Positions 42,635 to 52,037 are shown, numbered from the stretch's first letter. The stretch: 64,000 nt of DNA from Halobellus limi (GCF_004799685.1 NZ_CP031311.1:1240001-1304000); one strand, 5' to 3'. The notes: generated by a model from the sequence alone, not told the origin. Numbers and translations: made by a program.

Positions 42635-44092
42635 TCACCGGACGGTTGCCCGCGCGAGCCACGTCTCCGGGTTCTGCCGCTTGACCTCGAAGGAGTCGAC
42701 TCCCTCTCCCGACCCCTCGTCGAGCAGCTCCGAGAGGTACCCCCGGAGCGGCGTCGGGTCGCGGTCGCTGACGACGTGGAACCGCTCGTCGGGCTCCAGA
42801 CTCCGGAAGGCCTCGGCGACGCGTTCGCGCCGCTCCTCGGGCGGGACGTCGCGCAGATCGACCGCGGTCTCGGGCACGTCCACCTCCCAGATCTCCTCGA
42901 GGCGATCCCTCGTCGCGGCGGCGAGTTCGCGGGCGTGTCGGGTCGTTCCCTCCCGCGTCGGTCGCGGCGTCTCCTGCATCGCCGACGAGAAGGGGATCTC
43001 CGCGAGCACGGGGATCTCCAGGGCTTCGAGGGGGTCGCTCCCGTCGAACAGTTCGTGGGGGTGCCCGCACTCCTCGCAGACGAACTCGCCCATGTTCGAG
43101 ACCACGCCGAGCACCGGCACGTCGTTCTCCTCGAACAGCTGGATCGAGCGGTGCGTGTCCGAGACGGCCGCGTGGAACGGCGTCGTGACGAAGACGACGC
43201 CGTCGACGGGCGCCTCCTGCAGCGTCGTCAGCGCGACGTCGCCGGTCCCCGGCGGGAGGTCCAAGACGACGGTGTCGGGGTCGTCCCACGCCGTCTCCTC
43301 GAACAGTTCCGTGAGCGCGTCGTGCGCCATCGCCCCCCGCCAGGCCAGCGGCGCGCTCGACGACATCAGCCCGACGCTCATCACCTCCAGCCCGCCGGCG
43401 TCGACGGGGATCGGGTTCCCCTCCTCGTCGGAGTGGATCGGACCGCTGACCGACAGCAACTCCGGGACGTTGGGGCCGTGGATGTCGGCGTCGAACAGCC
43501 CCACGTCCTCCCCGTCGGCGGCGAGCGCACACGCAAGCGACGTCGCGACAGTGGACTTCCCGACCCCGCCCTTCGCGCTCGCGACCGCGACCACGCGCTC
43601 GGCCGCCCCGATGCCGACGTTGCGACCTTCGACGTCCGGACGCGACTGGACGTGCTCGACGTGCGCGCGCTCGACGCCGGGCACGTCCGACACCGCCCGC
43701 ATCATCGTCGTCGTCACCGCCTCGGCCTCGGACGGCGGGAACTCGCTCAGGTCGGCCTCGACGGTGACGTGGCCCTCGCGCGTGCGGATGTCTTCGACGA
43801 GTCCCGCCTCGAAGACGGTCACGTCTGCCTCGGGGTCACGCACCTTCCGGAGCGCCGCCTCGACGTCATCGGCGTCGACCGAATCAGTATCGACACCGAC
43901 CGAATCAGTGTCGACGTCGTCGGGGGGGACCGCGTCGCTGTCGACGTCCTCGGCAGGGACTGTGTCGACATCGACCGCATCGCCGTCGACCTCGTCGACG
44001 ACGTCCCCGTCTCGTCCGTCTACGCTTCGGTCTCGGCTCTCGCCGCCCTGTTCGCCCTCGCTGTCGTCGAACCGTCGATCGTTTCCGGTCAT
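42635..44092 (-). CDS. Mrp/NBP35-type Fe-S carrier ATPase with flanking domains
   Basis: 485 residues. Residues 1-75 are a disordered Asp/Val/Ser-rich tail (DVDTDSVGVDTDSV). A MIP18/DUF59 domain follows (about 75-145), then the ParA-type ATPase with VASAKGGVGKSTVATSLA near 173 and DADIHGPNVPELL. CEECG in VVSNMGEFVCEECGHPHELF is the cluster-binding CxxC. The last ~60 residues (FHVVSDRDPTPLRGYLSELLDE, QNPETWLARATV) resemble DUF2249. Mrp proteins carry Fe-S clusters to target enzymes; the nitrate reductase encoded just upstream, with several clusters, is a plausible client. Confidence 0.87.
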   Translation of the reverse strand: MTGNDRRFDDSEGEQGGESRDRSVDGRDGDVVDEVDGDAVDVDTVPAEDVDSDAVPPDDVDTDSVGVDTDSVDADDVEAALRKVRDPEADVTVFEAGLVEDIRTREGHVTVEADLSEFPPSEAEAVTTTMMRAVSDVPGVERAHVEHVQSRPDVEGRNVGIGAAERVVAVASAKGGVGKSTVATSLACALAADGEDVGLFDADIHGPNVPELLSVSGPIHSDEEGNPIPVDAGGLEVMSVGLMSSSAPLAWRGAMAHDALTELFEETAWDDPDTVVLDLPPGTGDVALTTLQEAPVDGVVFVTTPFHAAVSDTHRSIQLFEENDVPVLGVVSNMGEFVCEECGHPHELFDGSDPLEALEIPVLAEIPFSSAMQETPRPTREGTTRHARELAAATRDRLEEIWEVDVPETAVDLRDVPPEERRERVAEAFRSLEPDERFHVVSDRDPTPLRGYLSELLDEGSGEGVDSFEVKRQNPETWLARATVR

Positions 44093-44146
44093 ATGATATG
44101 GTAGGTCCGGCCTTCGTCGCTCCGTGAGGGGGCAGCGGCCGGCCGC

Positions 44147-45025
44147 TCAGAGGTCCGGCCGTCGGTTCAAGCGGCTCTCTCCCGGGCGGTCCGCGCTGTC
44201 GTTCTCGATGCCGCCGGTGAACTGCCGCCGGAACTTCCCGGGGTCGGCCTCCAGCGACCGCGCCGCGGTGCTGCGGACGACCTCCGGTTCCGACTCGTCG
44301 GCGGCGATCTCGGTCAACCGCCGCTCCGCGCGGTCGTCCTCGACGCCCGCGAGGAGGTGGGCCGCCCACTCGCGGACGCGCTCGCTGTCGTCCGTCGAGA
44401 GGTCGAGCAGGATCTCCAGGGTGTCCTCGCCGCGGATCTTGAACAGGGAGACCGCCGCGTTCCGGCGGACCGCGTGGTGGTCGTCGCCCAGCGCCGCTTC
44501 GAGGTGCGACTCGTAGGCGGTCCGGTCGATCCGATCGAGCGCGACGACGGCCTCCGCGCGCACCCAGGGGTCCTCGTCGGCGAGCGCTTCGAGGGCCGCC
44601 GCGCCGAGCGATTCGTCGGAGACGTCGCCGCTCCCGGTGGGGTCAGCAGGCACCTCCCCGCCGAGGTTCCCGAGCGACTCGACGGCGAACTGCCGGACGT
44701 CGCTGTCGTCGTCCGCCAGTCCGATCTCGACGAGGGCATCCACGACCCCCTCGGCCGGTCGCTCCTCGCCCAGCGCGAGCGCCGCGCGTCGGCGCTCGAC
44801 GACGTCCCCGTCCGTCAGGTCCTCGATCAACTCGACGGCAGAGCGGTCCGCGACCGGCCCCAGGTCCGTCGCCTGCAACTCCCGCGGCGTCGCCTCGCCG
44901 AGCGTGACGTCCCTGCTCACCTCGATCTCTTCGAGCCCCGCGGGCTCCTCGCCGAACCCGGGACTCTCCTCGGGGTGGACGCGCGGGTCCGTCGGCCCGT
45001 CGGTGGCCTCCTCCTCGTCCCTCAT
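44147..45025 (-). CDS. HEAT-repeat protein of the nitrate reductase operon
   Basis: 292 residues. After an acidic N-terminus (1-60) it has about five HEAT/PBS-lyase-like helical repeats, for example DVVERRRAALALGEERP, DSDVRQFAVESLGNLGG, DPWVRAEAVVALDRI and HHAVRRNAAVSLFKIRG. It corresponds in position to the last ORF of the Haloferax nar cluster. Probable assembly or scaffolding role for the enzyme. ATG 45025 overlaps the preceding stop by four bases. Confidence 0.8.
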   Translation of the reverse strand: MRDEEEATDGPTDPRVHPEESPGFGEEPAGLEEIEVSRDVTLGEATPRELQATDLGPVADRSAVELIEDLTDGDVVERRRAALALGEERPAEGVVDALVEIGLADDDSDVRQFAVESLGNLGGEVPADPTGSGDVSDESLGAAALEALADEDPWVRAEAVVALDRIDRTAYESHLEAALGDDHHAVRRNAAVSLFKIRGEDTLEILLDLSTDDSERVREWAAHLLAGVEDDRAERRLTEIAADESEPEVVRSTAARSLEADPGKFRRQFTGGIENDSADRPGESRLNRRPDL

Positions 45026-46023
45026 CGCGACACCCCTCGATCCCGGTTCTCGGACACGCCGCCCGACTCCCCGCCGCCGCGGTCGGTCCCGAGGAGCCTC
45101 TCGACCGGGAGGAGCGCGAGCGACGCGCCGAGGACGACCGCCATCGCCGCCGAGAGGGTCGCCGGCACGCCGGCGACCACCAGCAGTCCCGCACCGACGG
45201 CGAGTCCGTACTCGCCGCGGTGGATCCCGGCGACGGCCGCGGCCGTCCCACCGCCGAGCGCGAGCGCGACGAGGAGATGCGGGACGTCGACGGCGGCGAT
45301 CCCGACGAGCAGGCCGCTGCCGACGACGAACGGCCGCGACGCGGCGGCGACGACGGCGAGCGCGACCACCACTCCGCCGGCCAGGAGCGCGAACCGGTCG
45401 CCCTCCGCGCGGATCCCGAGCGCCGCGAGTCCGCCGAGCGCGAGGACTCCGCCGGGGCCGCGGAACCCGACGCCGATCAGGCCGGCGGTGCTGGCCAGCG
45501 AGACGGCGACGCCGGCGACGACGAGGGCGGCGATCACCCGCAGGCGGAACCCGCGGTACGTCGTGGGGCGGCCCAGGCCGCCGAGGAGCGCGACGCCACC
45601 GCCGGCGATCAGAGCGACCGTGGCCGGGAGGACCGCTCCCGCGTCGGTCGCCGCCAGCAGGCCGAAGACGCCGGCGAAGAGCAGGCCGACGCGGACGACG
45701 TCGCGACGCGACGCGACCGCCACGGCGACGAGAGCGACGCCGACTACGAACGGCGTGGCAGCGACGAGCGCTCGGGAGAGCCCGGGCACGGCGACCGGAT
45801 CGGACGGGAGGTTCCGGAGGACCGTGAGCGCCGTCGCGGCGGCGACCGTCGCGAGCGCGACCCCGCCCGCACCGAGCGCGACTCGCTCGCGCGAGGCGGC
45901 ACCCCGTTCCGCGGCGCGTTCGACGACCGCCCGGGTCTGGGGGCCGCTTCCGGGCTCCGCGCGACCCCGCTCGCCGTCGCGCTCCCCGCTCCGGTGGGCG
46001 GGGCTGGAAGACTCGTTTTTCAT
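45022..46023 (-). CDS. Polytopic membrane protein of the nitrate reductase operon
   Basis: 333 residues with an acidic/arginine-rich N-terminus (1-45) and about nine to ten hydrophobic helices rich in Ala, Val and Gly, then a disordered tail (GGGESGGVSENRD). No domain recognised. It lies between narJ and the HEAT protein, with ATGA overlaps on both sides, so it is coupled to the nar genes. A nitrate/nitrite transport or assembly role is possible but unsupported by motifs. Confidence 0.7.
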   Translation of the reverse strand: MKNESSSPAHRSGERDGERGRAEPGSGPQTRAVVERAAERGAASRERVALGAGGVALATVAAATALTVLRNLPSDPVAVPGLSRALVAATPFVVGVALVAVAVASRRDVVRVGLLFAGVFGLLAATDAGAVLPATVALIAGGGVALLGGLGRPTTYRGFRLRVIAALVVAGVAVSLASTAGLIGVGFRGPGGVLALGGLAALGIRAEGDRFALLAGGVVVALAVVAAASRPFVVGSGLLVGIAAVDVPHLLVALALGGGTAAAVAGIHRGEYGLAVGAGLLVVAGVPATLSAAMAVVLGASLALLPVERLLGTDRGGGESGGVSENRDRGVSR

Positions 46024-46766
46024 CGGCGCTCCCCCCGGCTCGCGTCCGTCTCGGCCGCCTCCCGACGGGCGGCCAGGTCGTCGACGTCCGCCGCGGTGAA
46101 CCGGTCCAGGAAGTCGCCGAGGCGACCGTACAGTCCGGTCCCGGTTTCGGATGCCAGCGCGTCGGCTATCCCCTCCGCGAACGGGCGGAGGTGCCGGTCG
46201 TGGAAGTCGAGTCTGGCGGCGGCGACGTCCGGGTCGACCGCGGCCTCCCGCCGACACAGGTAGCCCATAAACTCCAGTTCGAGGCGGAGGTGGTCGTGGT
46301 TCCGGCGGACGTCCTCGTCGACCTGACAGCCGAAGTACTCGTAGGCCCGCGCCAAGTCGAGGTTCACGTCGTTCCAGGAGACGTTCGGGCGGTAGCCCGA
46401 CTCGTACAGCGACACCGGCGGGCCCTCGTTGTGGACGGTGCCGTCGGTCCGGTCGACGACCTCCGAGTAGCCGACGACGAACAGGTCGTTGTACCGCGCC
46501 GAGAGCGTCTCCCTCTCCTCCTCGACCGTAAGGTCCGGCGGGTCGACGTCGAGGCCGGTGCGCTCCAGCAGTCGGGCGCACTCGTCGGTCACCCCGCCGC
46601 CGGAAAGCGCCGCGTACAGTTCCTCGTCGGCCTCGGTGAACAGCCGCGCCAGGAGCGCATACACCGCCCCGCGCGCGCCGGCCTCGACCTCGATCTCGTC
46701 GGAGACGTCGTCCGATGCGACCGCGGAGCCGGATTCCTCGCCCTCACCGTGTGCCGCCACGGTCAC
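46020..46766 (-). CDS. narJ: NarJ/TorD-type molybdoenzyme chaperone
   Basis: 248 residues from GTG 46766, which overlaps the upstream stop (GTGA). All-helical TorD/DmsD/NarJ family: ARGAVYALLARLFTEADEELYAALSGG at the start, LSARYNDLFVVGYSEV and GPPVSLYESGYRP (the family SLYES signature), then HDHLRLELEFMGYLCRREA. It keeps the apo catalytic subunit in the cytoplasm until cofactor is in place and guides Tat export. Acidic tails at both ends. Confidence 0.87.
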   Translation of the reverse strand: MTVAAHGEGEESGSAVASDDVSDEIEVEAGARGAVYALLARLFTEADEELYAALSGGGVTDECARLLERTGLDVDPPDLTVEEERETLSARYNDLFVVGYSEVVDRTDGTVHNEGPPVSLYESGYRPNVSWNDVNLDLARAYEYFGCQVDEDVRRNHDHLRLELEFMGYLCRREAAVDPDVAAARLDFHDRHLRPFAEGIADALASETGTGLYGRLGDFLDRFTAADVDDLAARREAAETDASRGERR

Positions 46767-47581
46767 TCACCCCTCGTTCGGCGGACGCCCTCGATCGTCA
46801 CGAGCGTCGTGAGGACGATGGCGACTCCGGCGACCGTCCAGAGGATCGCCTCGTAGGGCGGTCCCTGAGGGCCGGGGCCGAGCGCGAGGTAGTACCACTC
46901 GCTCGTGGCCTTCTGTCCGGAGCGCTCCATGTTCGAGCCGTTCCAGACCGCGACGGCGACGTCGACGTCCCGGGTCCCCGTTATCGTGGTCCGGTTCTCG
47001 CTCGCACCGGCGAGCGGTCGCGAGAAGACCACCCGCCAACGGCCGCCGTCGTAGGTGGCGGCCGTCCGCAACTCGCTGTCGGTCAGGGTCGTCGTCGTCC
47101 CCGGGCCGCCAGCCAACAGTTCCTGGCTCGCGTTCGCCCCGTTCCAGTACCAGACGTTCACCGGGTTGTCGGTGCTCCCCATCGTGATCGGCGGTCGCGC
47201 CGACTCGTTGGCCGGCAGTTGGACCGCGACGGCGTCGGGGAACTCCCGCACGTCGTCGGCCCCGGTGTCGCGGGTCCCATCCTCCCACGAGAGCCGGACG
47301 TACAGGCGCTCGTCCGTCCGAGCGCTGGCGACGCGGACGTTCTCGACCGTGGTGTCGTCGCCGCCGGGCACGGCCGCGCCGGCGCTGCTGAGTGGAACGC
47401 CCGCCGCCGGCACCTCCGTCCACGCCTCGCCCTCGGCGCTGTCGAGCGAGTCGGGGTCGTCGGCCGCGGTGACCGGGATCTCGTAGGCCGGCCGCGCCGA
47501 GACCATCGCCGGGACGGCGACGGTCGTCGCGACCACCGCGAGCGCGAGCACCGCAGCCAGGAGCAGAGGCCTACGGTCCAT
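46763..47581 (-). CDS. Heme-b-binding subunit, ethylbenzene dehydrogenase gamma-like
   Basis: 272 residues. An N-terminal signal/anchor (about 7-28), then a lipocalin-like beta domain with the DUF/EB_dh signature RLYVRLSWEDGTRD. The Met in PITMGSTDNPVNVWYWNG and Lys in RSGQKATSEWYYLALGPG fit the axial heme ligands of this family. A C-terminal membrane helix (about 245-265) anchors it. It should carry electrons between the cytochrome b/Rieske part and NarGH on the outer face. ATG 47581 has its own GGAGGT about 9 bases upstream. Confidence 0.82.
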   Translation of the reverse strand: MDRRPLLLAAVLALAVVATTVAVPAMVSARPAYEIPVTAADDPDSLDSAEGEAWTEVPAAGVPLSSAGAAVPGGDDTTVENVRVASARTDERLYVRLSWEDGTRDTGADDVREFPDAVAVQLPANESARPPITMGSTDNPVNVWYWNGANASQELLAGGPGTTTTLTDSELRTAATYDGGRWRVVFSRPLAGASENRTTITGTRDVDVAVAVWNGSNMERSGQKATSEWYYLALGPGPQGPPYEAILWTVAGVAIVLTTLVTIEGVRRTRGE

Positions 47582-47681
47582 CGTGCGGCCACCTCCGGGT
47601 GGGCTCCGACGGTCGGTTCGGGTCTGCGACGGGGAGTCCGCGCCGGAGGCCGACCCCCCACCCCAGTCGGTCGACGGTCAT
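47571..47681 (-). CDS. Possible 36-residue ORF between narH and the heme-b gene
   Basis: ATG 47681 overlaps the narH stop as ATGA, exactly like the other joints of this operon, and the frame runs 36 codons to TAG 47573-47571, overlapping the next start by 11 bases. The peptide starts MTVDRLGWGV, is rich in Arg, Pro and Trp, and is basic, unlike most haloarchaeal proteins. Without it there would be a 96-base gap in an otherwise gapless operon. Translation is not shown, and the basic composition argues against a conserved protein. Confidence 0.35.
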   Translation of the reverse strand: MTVDRLGWGVGLRRGLPVADPNRPSEPTRRWPHDGP

Positions 47682-48730
47682 TCGTCGAACACCTCCAGGC
47701 GGTACTGGTCCGCGGTGTCAGTCGTCGTCAGCATCTCCATCACCTCGCTCTCCTCGCCGCGTTCGACCCTCGCGCGCTCGCGCTCGATCGTGTTCAGCGC
47801 CTCGTTGACCGCCGGACCGAACAGCTCTTCGAGGTAGTTCCGCGGGATGCGCTCGGCCTCGACGGACTCGCCGCTCTCGGAGTGCTGCGGCGGCGCGAAC
47901 GGCGGGATGTAGTAGACGTTCGGCTCGGTGCGGTACTCCGGGTGGAGCCGCACCGCGACCTCGTACTCGTTGACGAGCTTGTGGATCGGCCCCTCCTCGT
48001 CGTCGAGGTAGCCCACCATCCGCAACTGCGGCGGGCAGTCCTCCGCACACGAGGGCGCCATCACCTCCCCCTCCGGCCCCTCGCCCTCGATCCGGGGGTA
48101 ACAGAAGATGCACTTCTCGGAGGTCTTCTTCATCGCGTTGTAGTAGACCTTCTTGTACGGACAGCCCTCGACGCAGTAGCGGTAGCCCCGACAGCGGTCC
48201 TGGTCGACGAGCACGATGCCGTCCTCCTCGCGCTTGTACAGCGCCGAGCGGGGGCAGGCCTCCACGCAGGAGGGGTGCGTGCAGTGGTTGCAGATGCGGG
48301 GCAGGTAGAAGTAGTAGGAGTTGGGGTACTCGCCGGCGCCCTCGTCCTCGTCCCAGTTCGGCCCCCAGTCCGCCTGGTCCATCGGGCGAAGCGGTTCGTC
48401 GCTGCCCTCGTACATCACCTGCTCGTGGTTGAACTCCCAGGGGCGGCCGTAGTCCTCGCTCTCGGGGAGGTCGCCGGGCGTCCGCTCTTGGCCCTCCTCG
48501 TCCCAGCCGCCGCCCATCTCCTCCCAGTCGCGTGGGTAGCCCGAGCCGGGCTTGGTCTCGACGTTGTTCCAGTACATGTACTCGCGCCCGCCGCCGTCGG
48601 TCCAGTTGGTCTTGCAGGCGATCGTGCAGGTCTGACAGCCGATGCACTTGTTCAGGTCCATCACCATCGCGACCTGGTGGTCGATCCCCTCGGCGAGGCG
48701 GACGTCCTCGCCGCTGCCGGTCTGGCTCAT
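47678..48730 (-). CDS. narH: Respiratory nitrate reductase, iron-sulfur subunit
   Basis: 350 residues with four Cys clusters: CIGCQTCTIACKTNW near 30, CNHCTHPSCVEACP near 140, CRGYRYCVEGCPYKKVYYN near 180 and CIFCYPRIEGEGPEGEVMAPSCAEDCP near 215. This is the NarH/DMSO-reductase beta pattern with one [3Fe-4S] and three [4Fe-4S] centres. A Trp replaces Cys in the NarH-type cluster region. There is no signal peptide; it is exported with NarG. Its ATG overlaps the narG stop by four bases. Confidence 0.92.
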   Translation of the reverse strand: MSQTGSGEDVRLAEGIDHQVAMVMDLNKCIGCQTCTIACKTNWTDGGGREYMYWNNVETKPGSGYPRDWEEMGGGWDEEGQERTPGDLPESEDYGRPWEFNHEQVMYEGSDEPLRPMDQADWGPNWDEDEGAGEYPNSYYFYLPRICNHCTHPSCVEACPRSALYKREEDGIVLVDQDRCRGYRYCVEGCPYKKVYYNAMKKTSEKCIFCYPRIEGEGPEGEVMAPSCAEDCPPQLRMVGYLDDEEGPIHKLVNEYEVAVRLHPEYRTEPNVYYIPPFAPPQHSESGESVEAERIPRNYLEELFGPAVNEALNTIERERARVERGEESEVMEMLTTTDTADQYRLEVFDE

Positions 48731-51700
48731 CGGCGCTCACCCCCCGGATCGTCGGCGGTGTCCCAGGCCGCGTCGGATCGGCCTCCCGGGCCGCCGTCGG
48801 TGCCGACGGTCAGATCGGCCTCGGGCTCGTCACCGGCTGTGTCGGCCGGTTCGCCGTCGACGGATTCGGTGCCCGCCGTTTCGGCGTCGGTCGGTGCGCC
48901 GTCGATCCGCTCGTCGCTTCCGCTGCCCTCCTGGTCCGCGTCCGCGACCTTCTCGACCTCGACGCGGACGTCGCTGTTGACGCCGGTCGGGCCCCAGTAG
49001 TTCGGGAAGAAGTGCAGGTGTTCGCCGGTGTCCTCGGGGTACTGGACGAGCTGTGTGGGTTTCATGTACATCGAGACGAGCGAGTTGAAGTTGTTGCGGT
49101 CGGGGAACTGAAAGCGCTCCCAGGCGAAGTACATCCGTGCGGTGCCGGGCTCGCCGCTGGGGTAGCGCTTCGCCTGGATCTCGACCTCGCCGACGTCGTT
49201 GTAGATCCGGACGGTGTCGCCGTCCTCGATGCCCCGCTCGTCCATGTCCTCGGGGTTGAGATAGACGATCGGTTCGCCCCGCTGGAGGCGGAGCATCTTC
49301 TCGGAGTCGCGCCACGTCGAGTGGATCGACCACCGGCCGTGCGGCGTGTTGTACCGCAGCGGGTACTCGGATTTGTCCTGCAGCGTCGGCGCGTCCTTGT
49401 GCGTCGGCAGCTCCTCGCCGAGGTCGAGGAACCAGTCGTGGTCGATGTAATACTGCTGGCGACCCGTGAACGTCGGCCAGGGCTCTTTGTCCTGCACGTA
49501 GCTCTGCCAGGGCGTGTAGGCCTCCCCGTCCTCGATGTCGGAGGTCCAGTGGTCGCCCGCCTTCGGGAACCGGCGGGGCTGCTCGTCGATGTCCTCGAAG
49601 GTGATCCGCTCGTCGCTGTCCGACGGGTTCGTCTCCTCGGAGTTCTCGAGGATGTACTCGCAGGCCGCCCGGTCTTCGGCCAGCGCGCCCGCCTCGCCGG
49701 TCTCCCAGTCGCGGACGTAGTCGTCGTGGACCGACTGGAGGTCGATCTCGCGGTCGAAGGAGCGGTCCTCGATGGGGTCGATCCCGCGCTCGGTCGCGAC
49801 CTCCTGGATCTTCGCCGCGAGTTCGCGGAAGATCTGCCAGTCGGTCTTCGACTCCCCGAGCGGTTCGACCGCGGGGGTGAAGGGGTGGACGTAGCTGTGC
49901 ATGTCCGTCATCGAGAGGTCGTGCTTCTCGTAGTGGCTGGCCGTCGGCAGGACGATGTCGGAGTACAGCGCCGAGGAGTCCATCCGGAAGTTGATGTCGA
50001 CGATCAGGTCGAGCTTCGGCCAGAGCCGCTCCTCGATGGCGACGTTGCCCTTGGACTGGTTGAAGTAGTTGCCGCGCCACATGAAGAGGACGCTCGGGTC
50101 GGGCCGGGAGCCGTCGTCCCGCTCTTCGGGGTACACCGGCATCCAGTCGCGGTCGATCGCCTCGCGGATCCGGTCGGCGGTCTCCTCGTCGACGTTGTCG
50201 ATGATGTCCGAGTGGTAGTACGTCCACAGCGTCGTGGGGACGCCGCGGACGCTGCCCGTCGGGAACGACAGCGACTGCCAGCCGCTGTAGGTCCATATCT
50301 TCTCCTGGCCGACGTAGTGGTCCAGTCCCGTGCCCTGCCGGCCGAGGTTCCCCGTCAGCGTGACGAGCAACTGGATCGCCCGGTTGCCGAGGTCGTTGTG
50401 GTACCAGTCGTTGACGCCCTTGCCGTGGATGATCTTCGCGCGGTCGACCTCCGCGAACTCGCGGGCGACCTCCTGGTGGGTCTCGCGGCCGACGCCGGTT
50501 ACCTCGTTGACGTGCTCGGGGGTGTAGGTCGCCAGTTCCTCGCGGAGGTTGTCCCACACCGTCCGCACCGACACCTGCCCGCTGTCGGTCGTCGAGACCG
50601 ACCCCTCGGCGGACAGTTGCGGGTCGAAGCCCAGTTCGATGCTGGCGCTCGCGTCGTGCTGGCCGTCCCGGTCGCCCAGTGACCCCGGGGCCGCCCGCAG
50701 GTTCCCGCTCGCATCCCGCATCACGAACACCTTCTCGGGGTCGTCGGCGCCGCCGCCGACGCCCGAGACCTCGCTCGCGCGGAGGAACTTCCCGGTGTCC
50801 TCGCGGACGAGAAGCGGCATGTCAGTCTGCTCTTTGAGGTGCGCCTCGTCGTGGAGGCCCTCGTCGACGATGGTCCGGGCCATCCCGAGCGCCAGCGCCG
50901 TGTCGGTGCCCGGCTCCGGCGAGAGCCACTCGTCGCAGTGGATCGCCGTCTGGGAGTAGTCGGTGAAGACGCCGACGCGCTTCGTGCCGTTGTACGCCGC
51001 CTCGAGGAAGTACTTCGCGTCGGGGATCCGCGTGACGTTGACGTTCGACCCCCAGGCGATGATGTAGTCGGCGTTGTACCAGTCGGCGCTCTCGGCGTTG
51101 TCGGTCTGGGTCCCCCAGGTGATCGGCTGCCCCGGCGGGAGGTCGGAGTACCAGTCGTAGAAGGAGTGGCTCACGCCGCCGAGGAGGTTGATCAGTCGGC
51201 TCCCCGACGCGAACGAGACCGGGCTCATCGCGGGGATCGGCGTGAATCCGCTGATGGCGTCGTACTCGCCGGCTCGGACGGTGTCGACGACCTCCTCGGC
51301 GATCTCCGTCAACGCCTCGTCCCAGGAGATCCGCTCCCACATCCCCTCGCCGCGCTCGCCGGTGCGGCGCAGGGGGTGGAGCACGCGGTGGTCGGCGTTC
51401 ACGTAGTCGGAGTAGCAGGCGCCCTTCTGACAGCCGCGCGGGTTGGGATCGGGCAGGCTCTCGTCGAACTGGGGGTAGTCGCCGGCCTGGGACTCCCGCC
51501 AGACCTGCCCGTTGCGGACGTACACCTCCCACGAGCAACTGCCGGTGCAGTTGACGCTGTGGGTCGACCGCGCCGTCGAGTCCCAGTCCCACTCCTCGCG
51601 GTAGAGGTCCTCCCAGTCGCGGTAGGCGTAGGAGCCGATCGGGTCGTCGACGACCTCGAGGCCGTCCATGTCCAGTTGCCGGTCGGCGACGCTCACGCCT

Positions 51701-51813
51701 CCGAGCCCCAGCACGGCGCCGAGGCCGATCCCCTTCAGGAAGTCGCGCCGCGCGGCGTCGATGCCCCCGGTGGTCGATTCCGAGTCGTCGTGGAAGTCGT
51801 GTGAGTCGCTCAT
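48727..51813 (-). CDS. narG: Respiratory nitrate reductase, molybdenum subunit (outward-facing)
   Basis: 1028 residues. A Tat signal with twin Arg, ARRDFLKGIGLGAVLGLGG, precedes the enzyme. The FS0 cluster ligands are HSVNCTGSC and, later, GCQKGAC. The Mo ligand Asp is in the NarG-type FYDWYSDLPPG, which separates it from Cys/Ser-ligated DMSO reductases. The molybdopterin-dinucleotide regions DYIIAWGSNVNVTRIPD, IHGKGVNDWYHND and LPTASHYEKHDL are in order. With the Tat signal this is the pNar type acting outside the membrane. The C-terminal ~70 residues are an acidic tail. Confidence 0.93.
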   Translation of the reverse strand: MSDSHDFHDDSESTTGGIDAARRDFLKGIGLGAVLGLGGVSVADRQLDMDGLEVVDDPIGSYAYRDWEDLYREEWDWDSTARSTHSVNCTGSCSWEVYVRNGQVWRESQAGDYPQFDESLPDPNPRGCQKGACYSDYVNADHRVLHPLRRTGERGEGMWERISWDEALTEIAEEVVDTVRAGEYDAISGFTPIPAMSPVSFASGSRLINLLGGVSHSFYDWYSDLPPGQPITWGTQTDNAESADWYNADYIIAWGSNVNVTRIPDAKYFLEAAYNGTKRVGVFTDYSQTAIHCDEWLSPEPGTDTALALGMARTIVDEGLHDEAHLKEQTDMPLLVREDTGKFLRASEVSGVGGGADDPEKVFVMRDASGNLRAAPGSLGDRDGQHDASASIELGFDPQLSAEGSVSTTDSGQVSVRTVWDNLREELATYTPEHVNEVTGVGRETHQEVAREFAEVDRAKIIHGKGVNDWYHNDLGNRAIQLLVTLTGNLGRQGTGLDHYVGQEKIWTYSGWQSLSFPTGSVRGVPTTLWTYYHSDIIDNVDEETADRIREAIDRDWMPVYPEERDDGSRPDPSVLFMWRGNYFNQSKGNVAIEERLWPKLDLIVDINFRMDSSALYSDIVLPTASHYEKHDLSMTDMHSYVHPFTPAVEPLGESKTDWQIFRELAAKIQEVATERGIDPIEDRSFDREIDLQSVHDDYVRDWETGEAGALAEDRAACEYILENSEETNPSDSDERITFEDIDEQPRRFPKAGDHWTSDIEDGEAYTPWQSYVQDKEPWPTFTGRQQYYIDHDWFLDLGEELPTHKDAPTLQDKSEYPLRYNTPHGRWSIHSTWRDSEKMLRLQRGEPIVYLNPEDMDERGIEDGDTVRIYNDVGEVEIQAKRYPSGEPGTARMYFAWERFQFPDRNNFNSLVSMYMKPTQLVQYPEDTGEHLHFFPNYWGPTGVNSDVRVEVEKVADADQEGSGSDERIDGAPTDAETAGTESVDGEPADTAGDEPEADLTVGTDGGPGGRSDAAWDTADDPGGERR

Positions 51814-52037
51814 TGGTTGTCGATAAGTACGGTCAGGAGTCCGGCCGCGACGCCCGCCGCCGCGACGCCGATCCCCGCGGGCGTCCCGCCGCCGATGTGG
51901 AGACCGGTGGCGATCAGCGCCACCCCCAGGAGTTTGCTCGCTCGATCCAGCCAGCGGTACTGCCGGGCGGAGGGCGCGATCGTCCCCCCACCGCGTCCGT
52001 CGCTCGCCGGCGCGCGGCCGTTGGGTCTGTCACTCAT
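51810..52037 (-). CDS. Small membrane protein between narC and narG (ORF1)
   Basis: 75 residues. It has a charged N-terminus (1-30) with YRWLDRASK, then two hydrophobic segments (about 34-50 and 52-71) ending VLIDNQ. Its ATG overlaps the narC stop and its TGA overlaps the narG start. It has the position of ORF1 in the Haloferax mediterranei nar cluster. Function unknown. Confidence 0.75.
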   Translation of the reverse strand: MSDRPNGRAPASDGRGGGTIAPSARQYRWLDRASKLLGVALIATGLHIGGGTPAGIGVAAAGVAAGLLTVLIDNQ

